NCBI GenBank assembly: GCA_030600545.1
Contig: JAUVLV010000015.1
Span: 1 to 46,452, forward strand
Length of the DNA stretch: 46,452 nucleotides
Direction: 5' to 3'
Source of the DNA: Candidatus Aegiribacteria sp.
GTDB taxonomy: Bacteria > Fermentibacterota > Fermentibacteria > Fermentibacterales > JCC-6
Positions 1 to 9,280 of this stretch are shown one piece after another. The notes below the pieces were generated by a model, which saw only the letters and a program-made list of their open reading frames with translations, had not been told where the DNA came from and did not search any database. The position numbers and the translations under genes were made by a program. How positions within the stretch are numbered: position 1 is the first letter of the stretch; each line of letters starts with the position of its first letter.

Positions 1-26
1 GGGGCCGGGCCTAACATCTAAACATT
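1..26. repeat. Left arm of 26-bp perfect inverted repeat flanking the RAYT gene
   Basis: ggggccgggcctaacatctaaacatt is the exact reverse complement of 1006-1031. Confidence 0.9.
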
Positions 27-924
27 ATGTCGGTTTATTACTCGTATTTAGGGAGTCATGAGTTTGATAAACTTGTCTTTCTCTGATTATTCTTCCGATT
101 GTTACAACATGCATATTTATAAACTCAGCAATTTCTTTCTGAGTGTATCCATGCTTTGAATATGCTGTGAAGATCAATTTATTTCTTGATTCTTTAGTAA
201 GGAATCTGAGATCTTTAAAGAGTGAGGATAGATTCTCTCTGCATGCATATCGCTGTTCCCTTGTAATATCTATATTATCCTTGTATTCACCGATTCTGTT
301 AGTAAGTACTTCCATGAAACTTTTGTTACCCAGAATCAAACCAGTTCTGATATCCTTCATTGGTGAATCAGCGTTGATGCCATCCATAACGAAGTTTATG
401 TAACTTCTACGAGCAAGTGAAAAATCACTGTCAAACTGGGCTAGAATCCAGTCTGTTGTCAGGAATGGACTGATTTTTTCAGCAGTACCAATGGTATGAC
501 AATAGCTGCTCCACTTGTATTCTGATGGATGATTTACAATCCCGGCTCTCACAGGATTGAGAACAATATATCGGCACAGTTCAAGGAGATAGTTATCTCT
601 TTGCACAATAATAGCTTTGAATCTTCCTTGAAATACATGACCAACGTGATCATATTGCTTATTGAAATACTGGGCATAAATCGAGTTTAACCTGTGTATT
701 CCTGCAGACAGATTGGCATCAGGAGTCTCTATAAGTAAGTGGTAATGGTTTCCCATGATACAGTATCCATGACAAATGAAGTTGAATGCTTTGGTACAGC
801 TTTCCAGAGTATCAAGAAATTTGTACCTGTCATCATCATCTATGAAGATTATAGCTTTACCGTTGCCACGTGCGGTAACGTGATACAAGGCTCCCGGATA
901 TTCGATTCTCAATTGCCTGCTCAT
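25..924 (-). CDS. REP-associated tyrosine transposase (Y1_Tnp / RAYT family) with C-terminal helix-turn-helix-like region
   Basis: 299-aa ORF. N-terminus RIEYPGALYHVTARGN, HUH-type motif GNHYHLLIETP, then VGHVFQGRFKAIIV and LELCRYIVLNPVRAGIV are typical of Y1_Tnp/RAYT. The C-terminus KHGYTQKEIAEFINMHVVTIGRIIRER looks like an HTH. Confidence 0.93.
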   Translation of the reverse strand: MSRQLRIEYPGALYHVTARGNGKAIIFIDDDDRYKFLDTLESCTKAFNFICHGYCIMGNHYHLLIETPDANLSAGIHRLNSIYAQYFNKQYDHVGHVFQGRFKAIIVQRDNYLLELCRYIVLNPVRAGIVNHPSEYKWSSYCHTIGTAEKISPFLTTDWILAQFDSDFSLARRSYINFVMDGINADSPMKDIRTGLILGNKSFMEVLTNRIGEYKDNIDITREQRYACRENLSSLFKDLRFLTKESRNKLIFTAYSKHGYTQKEIAEFINMHVVTIGRIIRERQVYQTHDSLNTSNKPT

Positions 925-1005
925 ATTACCAGTTTACTCATAAATGGGATGTATTTCAAGTGCTGAAAAAAATAGGTACAATATCATTGATAATAAAATA
1001 GACAA

Positions 1006-1031
1006 AATGTTTAGATGTTAGGCCCGGCCCC
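1006..1031. repeat. Right arm of 26-bp perfect inverted repeat, overlapping the 3' end of the SHMT-like gene
   Basis: aatgtttagatgttaggcccggcccc is the exact reverse complement of 1-26. It contains the stop codon of the SHMT-like CDS. Confidence 0.9.
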
Positions 1032-2453
1032 CCTGAGGTTATCGGCGAAGAGTTTTGCGTATTCACCGGTCGGGAACGCTGATTCCAATGCTCCTGCAGC
1101 AAGAGTAATACTCTCTTTCAGGGGAAGGGTGTAGCGCATTACTGTAAATTTCTTCCGGAAATCGGCCACCTCATCGGCAACATCTTCGTTCTTTATGATT
1201 ATTCTTGCCATCAATTCCGCCAGTTGACCGAAATCATCTTCGTTCATTCCGAATCTGGTCATTTCCGAAACGCCTGTTCTTATACCGCTTGAGTAAAGGA
1301 ACGTTTCGTCATCGGGAAGAGCCTGGTAATTGACGATTATATTGTTTTCCTGGAGGCGGTCAGCGACTTCAGAACCCTCGCCGTGTTCCACCACACGGAC
1401 AACAACCTGATGTGTATGGGTGTATCCGTCAGCCGGATCACCTTCAACCGCAAGTCCGTTATCGGCAAGGTGTTTTGCGAAGGCTCTTGCGTTGGAAAGA
1501 ACCTTGTTCTGGTATTCATCCTTGAATGCGTTCATCTCGGTAGTGGCAACAAGAAGTCCAAGAAGGGTGGCAAGATGGTGATTGCTGGTGCTTCCGGGGA
1601 AAGATCTGCTCTTGATATCCAGCCAGAGTTTTCTCAGAGGGGTTTTCTTTACCATGTTGCTGACTATTACACCGCGCTGTGGCCCGAAGAAGGTTTTATG
1701 GGTCGATCCGGTAACAACATCCGCACCATCCGCAAGCGGAGTCTGGAAAGCTCCGTAAATACCGAGTACATGAGCCATGTCGTACATGATGATCGGCCTG
1801 TCATCCCAGTCCGCAACCTCGTCGGCCATTTCCTTGACCGGTTCAGGGTAGAGGAACATACTCTTTCCGAAGATTACGAGTTCCGGACGGGTCTGGCGGA
1901 CCGTTTCGAGCATCCTCGGTACATCTATCCTGTAGGGATTGCTTTCCATCACAGGGAAATTGACGCAGTTCTCTTTACCGGTCTCAGGATTGATATCCAC
2001 GAAATTGAAAAGCGCTCCGAAGGGCTGGCTGGAAAGGTGGCCTCCCAGCCCCAGATTGTTGTTCATAACGGAGTGAAGCTTTCTGAAAGTTCCATCAGGG
2101 GTGGACCGATTCACGAATTTAGTTGCTGCTTCAAAAATGATCTGGTTCGCCATCTGACCGCTTATTGGTCTTAATTCAGCTTCCTGGCACTGGAAATACT
2201 CCATTATTGCTTCTACGGCCTCTTCCTCTATTTCTCTGATGAAATCGGTTCCATGATAGAAATAGACTTCCTTGCCTTTCATTCTTTTATGCTCAGCGTA
2301 TCTGCCGGCTGGATCACACAATTCGCAAATTTTAACAAGGGGACTGGCAGTATTTTCAGAGGGGATAAGATTAACACACTTTCTCTGTCTCCACAGGTTG
2401 TTTTTGCGTATTCTTCCAAATAGTTCATCCATTTTTTGCGACAAATCGGCCAT
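1011..2453 (-). CDS. glyA: Divergent serine hydroxymethyltransferase-like PLP enzyme
   Basis: 480 aa. NLIPSENTASPLV, SGQMANQIIFEA, MYDMAHVLGIYG and a PLP-lysine motif TGSTHKTFFGPQRGVIVSN match the SHMT fold; several canonical motif residues differ. Confidence 0.75.
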   Translation of the reverse strand: MADLSQKMDELFGRIRKNNLWRQRKCVNLIPSENTASPLVKICELCDPAGRYAEHKRMKGKEVYFYHGTDFIREIEEEAVEAIMEYFQCQEAELRPISGQMANQIIFEAATKFVNRSTPDGTFRKLHSVMNNNLGLGGHLSSQPFGALFNFVDINPETGKENCVNFPVMESNPYRIDVPRMLETVRQTRPELVIFGKSMFLYPEPVKEMADEVADWDDRPIIMYDMAHVLGIYGAFQTPLADGADVVTGSTHKTFFGPQRGVIVSNMVKKTPLRKLWLDIKSRSFPGSTSNHHLATLLGLLVATTEMNAFKDEYQNKVLSNARAFAKHLADNGLAVEGDPADGYTHTHQVVVRVVEHGEGSEVADRLQENNIIVNYQALPDDETFLYSSGIRTGVSEMTRFGMNEDDFGQLAELMARIIIKNEDVADEVADFRKKFTVMRYTLPLKESITLAAGALESAFPTGEYAKLFADNLRGAGPNI

Positions 2454-2483
2454 GATTCTACTCCTTATCAGCTTTTAATGAAT

Positions 2484-3314
2484 TCAGATAGTTTCAAGAG
2501 ATCCTCTTACTATGTCCGGTGACAGTACTATAATGCAGGCTCCCCGGTGATTATCCAAATCTCCGGTTATCTCCTCGATCGAAGCTATCATTTCGTCAAG
2601 AGTATCTGCTGGAACGAGTGCAAGAATGGTTCTGGGTTCAGGCTGTGAACTACCTAGCACGTCAAGAAATCCAGCAAAAACAGGAGCTCCATAGAGAATT
2701 TGACTCATAAGGTTTCCCTCATGGGTTATTGCTCCGGGAAGACCCATTTCCAGAAAGAGTTCAATTATATCGTTGTAAACATCATCTTCCTGAACAATAA
2801 TGAGTATAAGCTTATTGAAATTTCTATCCTTGCATGAATCAAGGGTAGTCGCCGGTGCTGCATGATAAAGAAAAGCTTCCCTGAGAGCATATGAGGTTGA
2901 ACTGCTGAGCATTTCGTACCTGGAATTTCCGATACCAAGTACCCTGCTTGCCGCGGCAAGCAGTCTCAAATGCATTTCCGGATCTTCGGGCGGGCCTACT
3001 ATAGCACAGAATATATGCACACTTCTGTTGTCCATGGCATCGAAAGATATTCCTCTGGCTGAAACGCCAAGAGCAAGCGCGAAATTTTTCATGCCTGCAA
3101 CCTTGCAGTGGGGAATTGCGATTCCCTTTCCGAAACCGGTGGATCCCATTTCTTCTCTTTCCAGAAGGCCATTCTCGATACTTTCCAGACTGGTTCCGGC
3201 AGCGTTTGGGGATTTCGCGATGAGTCCTGCAAGACTTCTGATAATTTCTTCTTTTGTTTTACCCGAAAGCTCTATGGTGCATGACTCAGGTGAAAGGTAT
3301 TTTGAAATATCCAT
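2484..3314 (-). CDS. PTS EIIA (fructose/nitrogen type) domain protein with probable P-II-like C-terminal domain
   Basis: 276 aa. EIIA motif EREEMGSTGFGKGIAIPHCK includes the phosphoacceptor His. The C-terminus FNKLILIIVQEDDVYNDIIELFLEMGLPGAITHEG...PVFAGF resembles P-II/GlnB-like folds. Confidence 0.8.
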   Translation of the reverse strand: MDISKYLSPESCTIELSGKTKEEIIRSLAGLIAKSPNAAGTSLESIENGLLEREEMGSTGFGKGIAIPHCKVAGMKNFALALGVSARGISFDAMDNRSVHIFCAIVGPPEDPEMHLRLLAAASRVLGIGNSRYEMLSSSTSYALREAFLYHAAPATTLDSCKDRNFNKLILIIVQEDDVYNDIIELFLEMGLPGAITHEGNLMSQILYGAPVFAGFLDVLGSSQPEPRTILALVPADTLDEMIASIEEITGDLDNHRGACIIVLSPDIVRGSLETI

Positions 3315-3316
3315 AA

Positions 3317-4549
3317 TTACTCCAGTTTAGCGCCGCGTACCACAGAATACCTTGAAAGCGGTGGCCCGGCAAGTTCGTTAACGAGTACGGAGAAGAGTAC
3401 AATATTAATCAGTGTAGCGGTGATGGATCTATTAATCGCAAAGTAGGGCATTGTGTCAAGAAACAGCACAAGACCTATAGCTACGCCGGCCTGCGGGAGC
3501 ATTCCAAATCCAAGATATTTCTTGATTAGAGGATCCGAATGGGCTGCGGACGCTCCGAAATGTACTCCAAGAATCTTTCCGGCAGCTCTGGCCAGAACAA
3601 ATATTCCACCCATTAGTAGAATTTGAGGCGAGGTCAGGATGGCTAAGTTCAATTCGGTACCGGCAATCGCGAAGAAGGCTGCGTAAAGGGGCGGAGAAAT
3701 CGAATCCAGAGTATTGATGATCCTGTAGGTTTTCCTTGACAGGTTCGCCATCACAGTACCCGCAGCCATACTGGCGAGAAGAGCGCTGAGATGAAAACTG
3801 TTGGAGATCGCTGAAAGAATAAGTACAACTCCGAGTAAAATTATCAGTACTTCGTTGGTTCTTCTCCTTCTTCTGGTCAGAAGATGCAGTATCCATCCTG
3901 CAAATGCCCCGATTGCAATTGATGAGAAAATCTCAATTACAGCATGGAAGACCGAATGAACAAGACCTGTAGCTGATCCAAGAGAATTACCGGCAATGGC
4001 TGTGACCACCGCAAAGAGCAGTATGCATCCTGCATCATCAAGAGCTACGATTCCATACAGGTGATCCACAAACGGTCCTCTAGCCTTTAGTTCTCTGATG
4101 ATCGCAACTGTAGCCGCAGGTGCCGTTGCAGACGCTATGGCTCCCAGAATTGCTGCGTATTCGAGCCTCATTCCAGCGATAACCAGTCCGGCTGTAACAA
4201 GTATGAATGCACCAAAAAACTGGAAAAGCGTTATGATAACCACCGGCTTTCCGATGGTTCTCAGTTTCTTCAGGCTGAATTCACTTCCAATCACCAGAGC
4301 GATAAGAGCAAGGGCGATCTCGGTTATAGAAGCGAGAGTCTCATCGAGGTCTTCATGAACAAGGCCGATGCATGAAGGCCCCAGCAGCAAGCCCGCAAGT
4401 ATAAAACCTGTTATGGCCGGAAGTCGCACTTTCTCCGCAAGCCGTCCCATGAAATAACTTCCCATGAGAAGAATCCCGACTCCGAATACGATATGGTGGC
4501 TGAAAACCTCGCGAAGTTCCAGTATGTAACCTGATATATCTGAAAACAT
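3317..4549 (-). CDS. Cation:proton antiporter, CPA2/KefB-like membrane domain
   Basis: 410 aa, polytopic. RLPAITGFILAGLLLGPSCIGLV and ALALIALVIGSEFSLKKLRTIGK are typical of Na+/H+ exchanger (CPA2) proteins. Confidence 0.88.
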   Translation of the reverse strand: MFSDISGYILELREVFSHHIVFGVGILLMGSYFMGRLAEKVRLPAITGFILAGLLLGPSCIGLVHEDLDETLASITEIALALIALVIGSEFSLKKLRTIGKPVVIITLFQFFGAFILVTAGLVIAGMRLEYAAILGAIASATAPAATVAIIRELKARGPFVDHLYGIVALDDAGCILLFAVVTAIAGNSLGSATGLVHSVFHAVIEIFSSIAIGAFAGWILHLLTRRRRRTNEVLIILLGVVLILSAISNSFHLSALLASMAAGTVMANLSRKTYRIINTLDSISPPLYAAFFAIAGTELNLAILTSPQILLMGGIFVLARAAGKILGVHFGASAAHSDPLIKKYLGFGMLPQAGVAIGLVLFLDTMPYFAINRSITATLINIVLFSVLVNELAGPPLSRYSVVRGAKLE

Positions 4550-4683
4550 CTAACCTCCCAAACAGGGCACCAGAATAATTCGCTGATGCCTTCGGGTCAA
4601 CCTTGGTTATGCAGGTCAGTTCCTGAAGTCTTATATTCCATGGAATGTATTTAAACAATAAATATCAATGAAAGGCAGACACA

Positions 4684-5788
4684 TTGAATCTGGAAGATAT
4701 ACGAGGCGGCTATTTAAGGATGTTCGATAGAATTGCAAGACTAAAGGAGGGTCTTTGACTTCGTCGAACTTGAAGAAAAAGAGCAAAAGCATAACAAAAT
4801 AATGGCTGAACCGGGTTTCTGGGACAGCAGGGAAAAAGCAATGCAGAGCATTGAGAAGAATAAACGGGTCCATGCATGGCTTGATCCCATTCGCGAAATT
4901 GAAAGTAAGCTGGAAAATCTGAAAATTGCTGTGGAACTGCTCGAAATCGCTTCCGATGATGATCTTACGAATGAAAGCTCAATTAATCTTGCCGCCATTG
5001 AAAAAAAGCTTGACAGGCTGGAGTTCGTGCAGATGCTCTCCGGTCCCCATGACAGGAACGATGCAATATTGACTATACGTTCCGGGGCCGGGGGACAGGA
5101 CAGCCAGGACTGGGCGGAAATGCTCATGAAGATGTACATTCACTGGGCTGAAAAACAGGATTTTGACGTAGAAGTACTCAGCGTAAGCGAAGGCGGTTCG
5201 GAAGGTGGTATCCGAGAAGCTACTTTGTCTGTTAAAGGTTCCTGGGCTTATGGGTACTTGCGGGCTGAAGGCGGTATTCATCGCCTGGTTAGAAAATCAC
5301 CTTTCGACCAGAACCACAGGCGGCATACAAGTTTTGCTTCGGTATTTCCGCTGCCGGATATAGAAGATGAGATAGAAGTTGAACTGAATGACGATGAAAT
5401 CAGAGTTGATACTTTCAGAGCAAGCGGCGCGGGTGGACAGCATGTTAATAAAACAGATTCGGCAGTGAGAATGACCCATATTCCCACGGGGATAGTGGCA
5501 ACATGCCAGAATCAGCGGTCTCAGCACCGGAACAGGGAAGTAGCCAGGAGAATCCTGAGGGCTAAATTGTACAAGTTCGAAGAGGATAAAAGGCGGGAAG
5601 AGAAGGCCAAACTGGAGAAAACGAAAAAGGATGTATCATGGGGACATCAGATAAGGTCATACGTCATGCATCCTTATAAAATGGTAAAAGATCACCGAAC
5701 CGGAATAGAAACATCCAATATTGATGATTTTCTTTCCGGTGAGATACAGGAATTCATAGAGGAATATCTAAGAAAGAGCAGTCAGTAA
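4684..5788 (+). CDS. prfB: Peptide chain release factor 2, expressed by programmed +1 frameshift
   Basis: Zero frame from TTG 4684 (AAAGG 8 nt upstream) or ATG 4720 reaches ...IARLKEGL then TGA at 4756-4758. AGGAGGG-t-CTT-TGA-C is the RF2 shift site; the +1 frame continues DFVELEEKEQKHNKIMAEPGFWDS... into the 4802-5788 ORF, which has the GGQ motif (RASGAGGQHVNKTDSAVR). Confidence 0.93.
4746..4759 (+). promoter_or_regulatory. RF2 programmed +1 frameshift site (internal SD-like GGAGGG plus CTT TGA C)
   Basis: Sequence ggagggtctttgac; the slippery CTT codon is at 4753-4755 and the in-frame TGA at 4756-4758. Confidence 0.92.
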
Positions 5789-7251
5789 TGAGTGATGAAA
5801 AAAAAACAGTAAGAGAAGAAAAATTACTTCGATTGAAGGAAGATCTTAATATCAATCCCTATCCCGCAAGATGTCTTGAATCGATGTCAATTGACGAGAT
5901 CAGGGATGCGGGCGAGACAGAAGATAACATTGTTGCGTCTGGAAGGCTTACGGGTAAGCGGGAGCATGGAAAAACAGTATTTGCAGACCTGCGGGATGGG
6001 ACAGGATCTATCCAGCTGTATTTAGGCAGGAAGGTGCTCAGTGATAGAGACTGGTCCGTTCTGAATCTGCTTGATCTCGGTGATATAGTTCAGGTGAAGG
6101 GATCTGTTTTTACCACCAGGACCGGAGAGCTTACTGTCAAATGCGAAGGGATGGAACTGCTCAGTAAAAGCCTGAAACAACTCCCCGTTGTAAAAGTGGA
6201 TGCCGAGGGCGTGGCTCATGATGAAGTTACCGACAGGGATTTCCTCTACAGACATAGATGTGTAGATCTCCAGGTGAATCGGGATTCTCTTGACAGATTC
6301 GTCAAACGAAGCAGGATCATATCAGCTTTAAGATCGTACCTTGATTCCATAGGATTTCTTGAGGTTGAAACACCCGTACTCCAGCCATTGTACGGAGGCG
6401 CTGCGGCAGAGCCTTTTGAAACCATGTATGGAAGCATGAACCAGCAGTTCTATCTCAGGATAGCCACCGAGCTGTATCTTAAGAGGCTGATAGCCGGAGG
6501 GATTGACAGGGTATACGAGCTTGGAAAAGACTTCAGAAATGAGGGTATTGACAGGACACACAGCCCAGAATTCACTCAGCTTGAACTTTACGAAGCATAC
6601 GCTGATTATAGTGTAATGATGAACAGATTCGAGGATATGTTTTGCGCTGCAGCCGAGGTTGCCGGTCACGGTGACAGTTTTGTGTACCAGGGAGAGAACA
6701 TAGATATCACGCCTCCATTCCGAAGAACAGGTTTTCTGGATTCTCTCCGGAAGGCAAGCGGCGAGGATCTTTTCTCCTGGGAGATTGAGGATCTGAGAAG
6801 GCTTATCGATAAAAACGGTATAATCACTCAGGCTGATGACCGCATTACAATGCTTGACAAGCTTTTTGATCATTATGTCGCCCGCAGGATTCAGCAGCCA
6901 ACCTTTGTAATCGACTATCCAGAAGAGCTTTCGCCCCTTGCCAAGAGGAAGGAGGGCGCTTCAGGTGTAACCGAAAGGTTCGAAGTATTTATTGCCGGGC
7001 TCGAGTTAGCAAACGCTTTCAGTGAGCAGAACAATCCGGTACTCCAGAGAAAAATTCTGAAAGAACAGGCCGATGCCAGCATGCACAGAAAAGGTGAGCT
7101 TGATGAAGATTTCCTCTACGCTCTGGAAACGGGTATACCTCCGACAGGCGGCATGGGAATTGGTGTTGACCGTCTTGTGATGATACTTACGGATACGGGC
7201 AAAATCAGGGATACCATACTCTTTCCGCATTTAAGACGGAATGATCAGTGA
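5788..7251 (+). CDS. lysS: Lysyl-tRNA synthetase, class II
   Basis: 487 aa. ATELYLKRLIAGGIDRVYELGKDFRNEGIDRTHSPEFTQLELYEAY and the C-terminal GGMGIGVDRLVMILTD are class II LysRS motifs. The start overlaps the prfB stop (TAATG). Confidence 0.96.
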   Translation: MSDEKKTVREEKLLRLKEDLNINPYPARCLESMSIDEIRDAGETEDNIVASGRLTGKREHGKTVFADLRDGTGSIQLYLGRKVLSDRDWSVLNLLDLGDIVQVKGSVFTTRTGELTVKCEGMELLSKSLKQLPVVKVDAEGVAHDEVTDRDFLYRHRCVDLQVNRDSLDRFVKRSRIISALRSYLDSIGFLEVETPVLQPLYGGAAAEPFETMYGSMNQQFYLRIATELYLKRLIAGGIDRVYELGKDFRNEGIDRTHSPEFTQLELYEAYADYSVMMNRFEDMFCAAAEVAGHGDSFVYQGENIDITPPFRRTGFLDSLRKASGEDLFSWEIEDLRRLIDKNGIITQADDRITMLDKLFDHYVARRIQQPTFVIDYPEELSPLAKRKEGASGVTERFEVFIAGLELANAFSEQNNPVLQRKILKEQADASMHRKGELDEDFLYALETGIPPTGGMGIGVDRLVMILTDTGKIRDTILFPHLRRNDQ

Positions 7252-8498
7252 AACTTTTACTTATTTTCCGTATAGCCTGGCGTCAAATACTCAGCAGATC
7301 CAACTCCGGTTTTGTAAGGACTGTTTCCTTGCTTTCCATTGCGGGAATTGCCATAGGGGTCGCGGCGCTGTTAATACTGAATTCCTTCATGGACGGTTTT
7401 TCAGAATCCATACTGAAGCAGTTGTCTTCCATTCATCCCCCGATGGAGATCAGGACTCCCGGCGGTTTTGTACTTGAGCCGGAGGCTATTCGATTTGCGG
7501 ACAGCCTGGCTGGCATATCGGAGAATATTACATTTGTTTCTCCTGTGCTCGAGAAAACGGTAGTTGTTGCCGGGAACAGTGGAGATGTTGCCGGAGTCCG
7601 TATAAGAGGAGTGGACTGGGATATGGAGCCTTCCCTGGTTACCGGGGAGAGGCTAAGTGATCTGGACATATCCGGAAGGGGAGCGGTACTGGGCACCACA
7701 CTTGCAGAAAGGCTTGGTGTTTCCAGGGGAGATACCATCAGGCTTGCTTCTACGGATGCAACACAGTTTTCTGCGATGGGAAGGCTGCTCGTTGACACCA
7801 TTGTATCCGTTCGTGTAAGCGAAGTAACGAATTTCGGTATTGAGGAGTACAATTCTTCAATAATAATCACGGATCTTACAACAGCTTCGCTGCTTTTCAG
7901 AAATCCTGTTGCCGCAACATCGTTGAGTGTAGGCCTGCTGAAGGACGCGGATCCTGTATATGAAGCGGAGAATTTAACCTCTCTTTTGAGAGAATCCTAT
8001 ATTGCAGGAGAATGTGATTACATGGTATGCAGTGCTTTTATATCGGCTCATAGAAATCTCTTTGCGGCACTGGGGCTGGAGAAAACGGGAATGAACATTG
8101 TGCTTGCGCTGATAAGTGTTGTTGCGCTGCTGAATCTTCTCAGCGCTCTTAATATGATCGCCATTGAGCACAGGAGAGATACGGGGGTTTTAAGATCAAT
8201 GGGAGCGTCTCCAGGCATAATCGTTTCCACAGGACTGATGCAGGGTGGTATTATTGGTGCAGGCGGTGCACTAGCAGGGAGTATTTTTGCGATAATTGTC
8301 GTTATTGCGATTAACAGATACTTCCCCATAAGGCTTGAAAGCAGTGTATACTGGATTGACATGCTTCCCGGGGAAGTACAACCGCATCTTATTGCTGGAA
8401 TTATCTGTGCAACCATTACAGCCTGTTTCATCGCAGCCATTATACCTGCTTTGCATGCAATTAGAGTGTCCCCATCGGAAGCGGTGAGATATGAATGA
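7248..8498 (+). CDS. LolC/LolE-type ABC transporter permease (FtsX/MacB_PCD architecture)
   Basis: 416 aa. N-terminal IAWRQILSRS...GVAALLILNSFMDGF, periplasmic domain, C-terminal FtsX TMs (IEHRRDTGVLRSMGASPGII), and adjacent LolD-like ATPase. Confidence 0.88.
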   Translation: MKLLLIFRIAWRQILSRSNSGFVRTVSLLSIAGIAIGVAALLILNSFMDGFSESILKQLSSIHPPMEIRTPGGFVLEPEAIRFADSLAGISENITFVSPVLEKTVVVAGNSGDVAGVRIRGVDWDMEPSLVTGERLSDLDISGRGAVLGTTLAERLGVSRGDTIRLASTDATQFSAMGRLLVDTIVSVRVSEVTNFGIEEYNSSIIITDLTTASLLFRNPVAATSLSVGLLKDADPVYEAENLTSLLRESYIAGECDYMVCSAFISAHRNLFAALGLEKTGMNIVLALISVVALLNLLSALNMIAIEHRRDTGVLRSMGASPGIIVSTGLMQGGIIGAGGALAGSIFAIIVVIAINRYFPIRLESSVYWIDMLPGEVQPHLIAGIICATITACFIAAIIPALHAIRVSPSEAVRYE

Positions 8499-9171
8499 TA
8501 ATATTGTACTGTCAGCAGTTGATATATGGAAATCGTACGGGAAAGGAGCCACTTTTCTTTCGATTCTCAGAGGTGCAAATATTAATATATCGAAAGGGGA
8601 AGTTGTATCGATCTCGGGTCCGAGCGGCTCGGGCAAAAGTACTTTCCTGCATGTCTGTGGAGTACTCGATCCCCCCGATCGTGGTACGGTATCCGTTGGC
8701 GGAACAGATGTCTGGTCTGTGAATGAATCCAGAAGGGCAAAACTGCGAAACGCTGATCTTGGTTTTGTATTTCAGTTTCATCACCTGCTTGATGAGTTCA
8801 CACTTCTGGAGAATGTGGCAATGCCATCCATGCTGGCCGGAAACTCACGGCGGGATGCTCTTGAATCCGCATCGGAAATTCTTGAAGAAGTCGGATTGTC
8901 CAGCAGAGGGAGGCACTTCCCTTCGGAGGCTTCGGGAGGGGAGCGTCAGAGAATTGCTGTAGCACGGGCATTAATATTATCCCCTTCCGTTGTACTGGCC
9001 GACGAACCAACGGGAAACCTTGATTCATCCAACAGCAGAATTGTCGAGGATCTGATGTTTGAGCTGGCCGAAAGAAGAAATCAGGCTTTCATTATCGCGA
9101 CTCACTGTATCGAGCTTGCGCGAAGAGCTCACAGATGTCTTGAACTGGAAGATGGGATATTTCGCTCCTGA
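8491..9171 (+). CDS. lolD: ABC transporter ATP-binding protein, LolD-like
   Basis: 226 aa. Walker A GPSGSGKST, signature ASGGERQRIAVARAL, Walker B VVLADEPTGNLD. Overlaps the upstream permease gene. Confidence 0.9.
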   Translation: MNDNIVLSAVDIWKSYGKGATFLSILRGANINISKGEVVSISGPSGSGKSTFLHVCGVLDPPDRGTVSVGGTDVWSVNESRRAKLRNADLGFVFQFHHLLDEFTLLENVAMPSMLAGNSRRDALESASEILEEVGLSSRGRHFPSEASGGERQRIAVARALILSPSVVLADEPTGNLDSSNSRIVEDLMFELAERRNQAFIIATHCIELARRAHRCLELEDGIFRS

Positions 9172-9280
9172 GATGTCGATGATTGCAGAGTTTTCCCCGC
9201 AGGATTATCTTTCAGGAACAAATGACCGCATTTTCGAATAAAAGCATTCCGTAACCGGGATTACTCACAGAGGAGGATAA

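Noticed and set aside
1383-2174. 263-aa open frame antisense to the SHMT-like gene
   Set aside because: It lies wholly opposite a well-supported conserved CDS, its translation resembles no family, and it has no clear ribosome-binding context. Shadow ORF.
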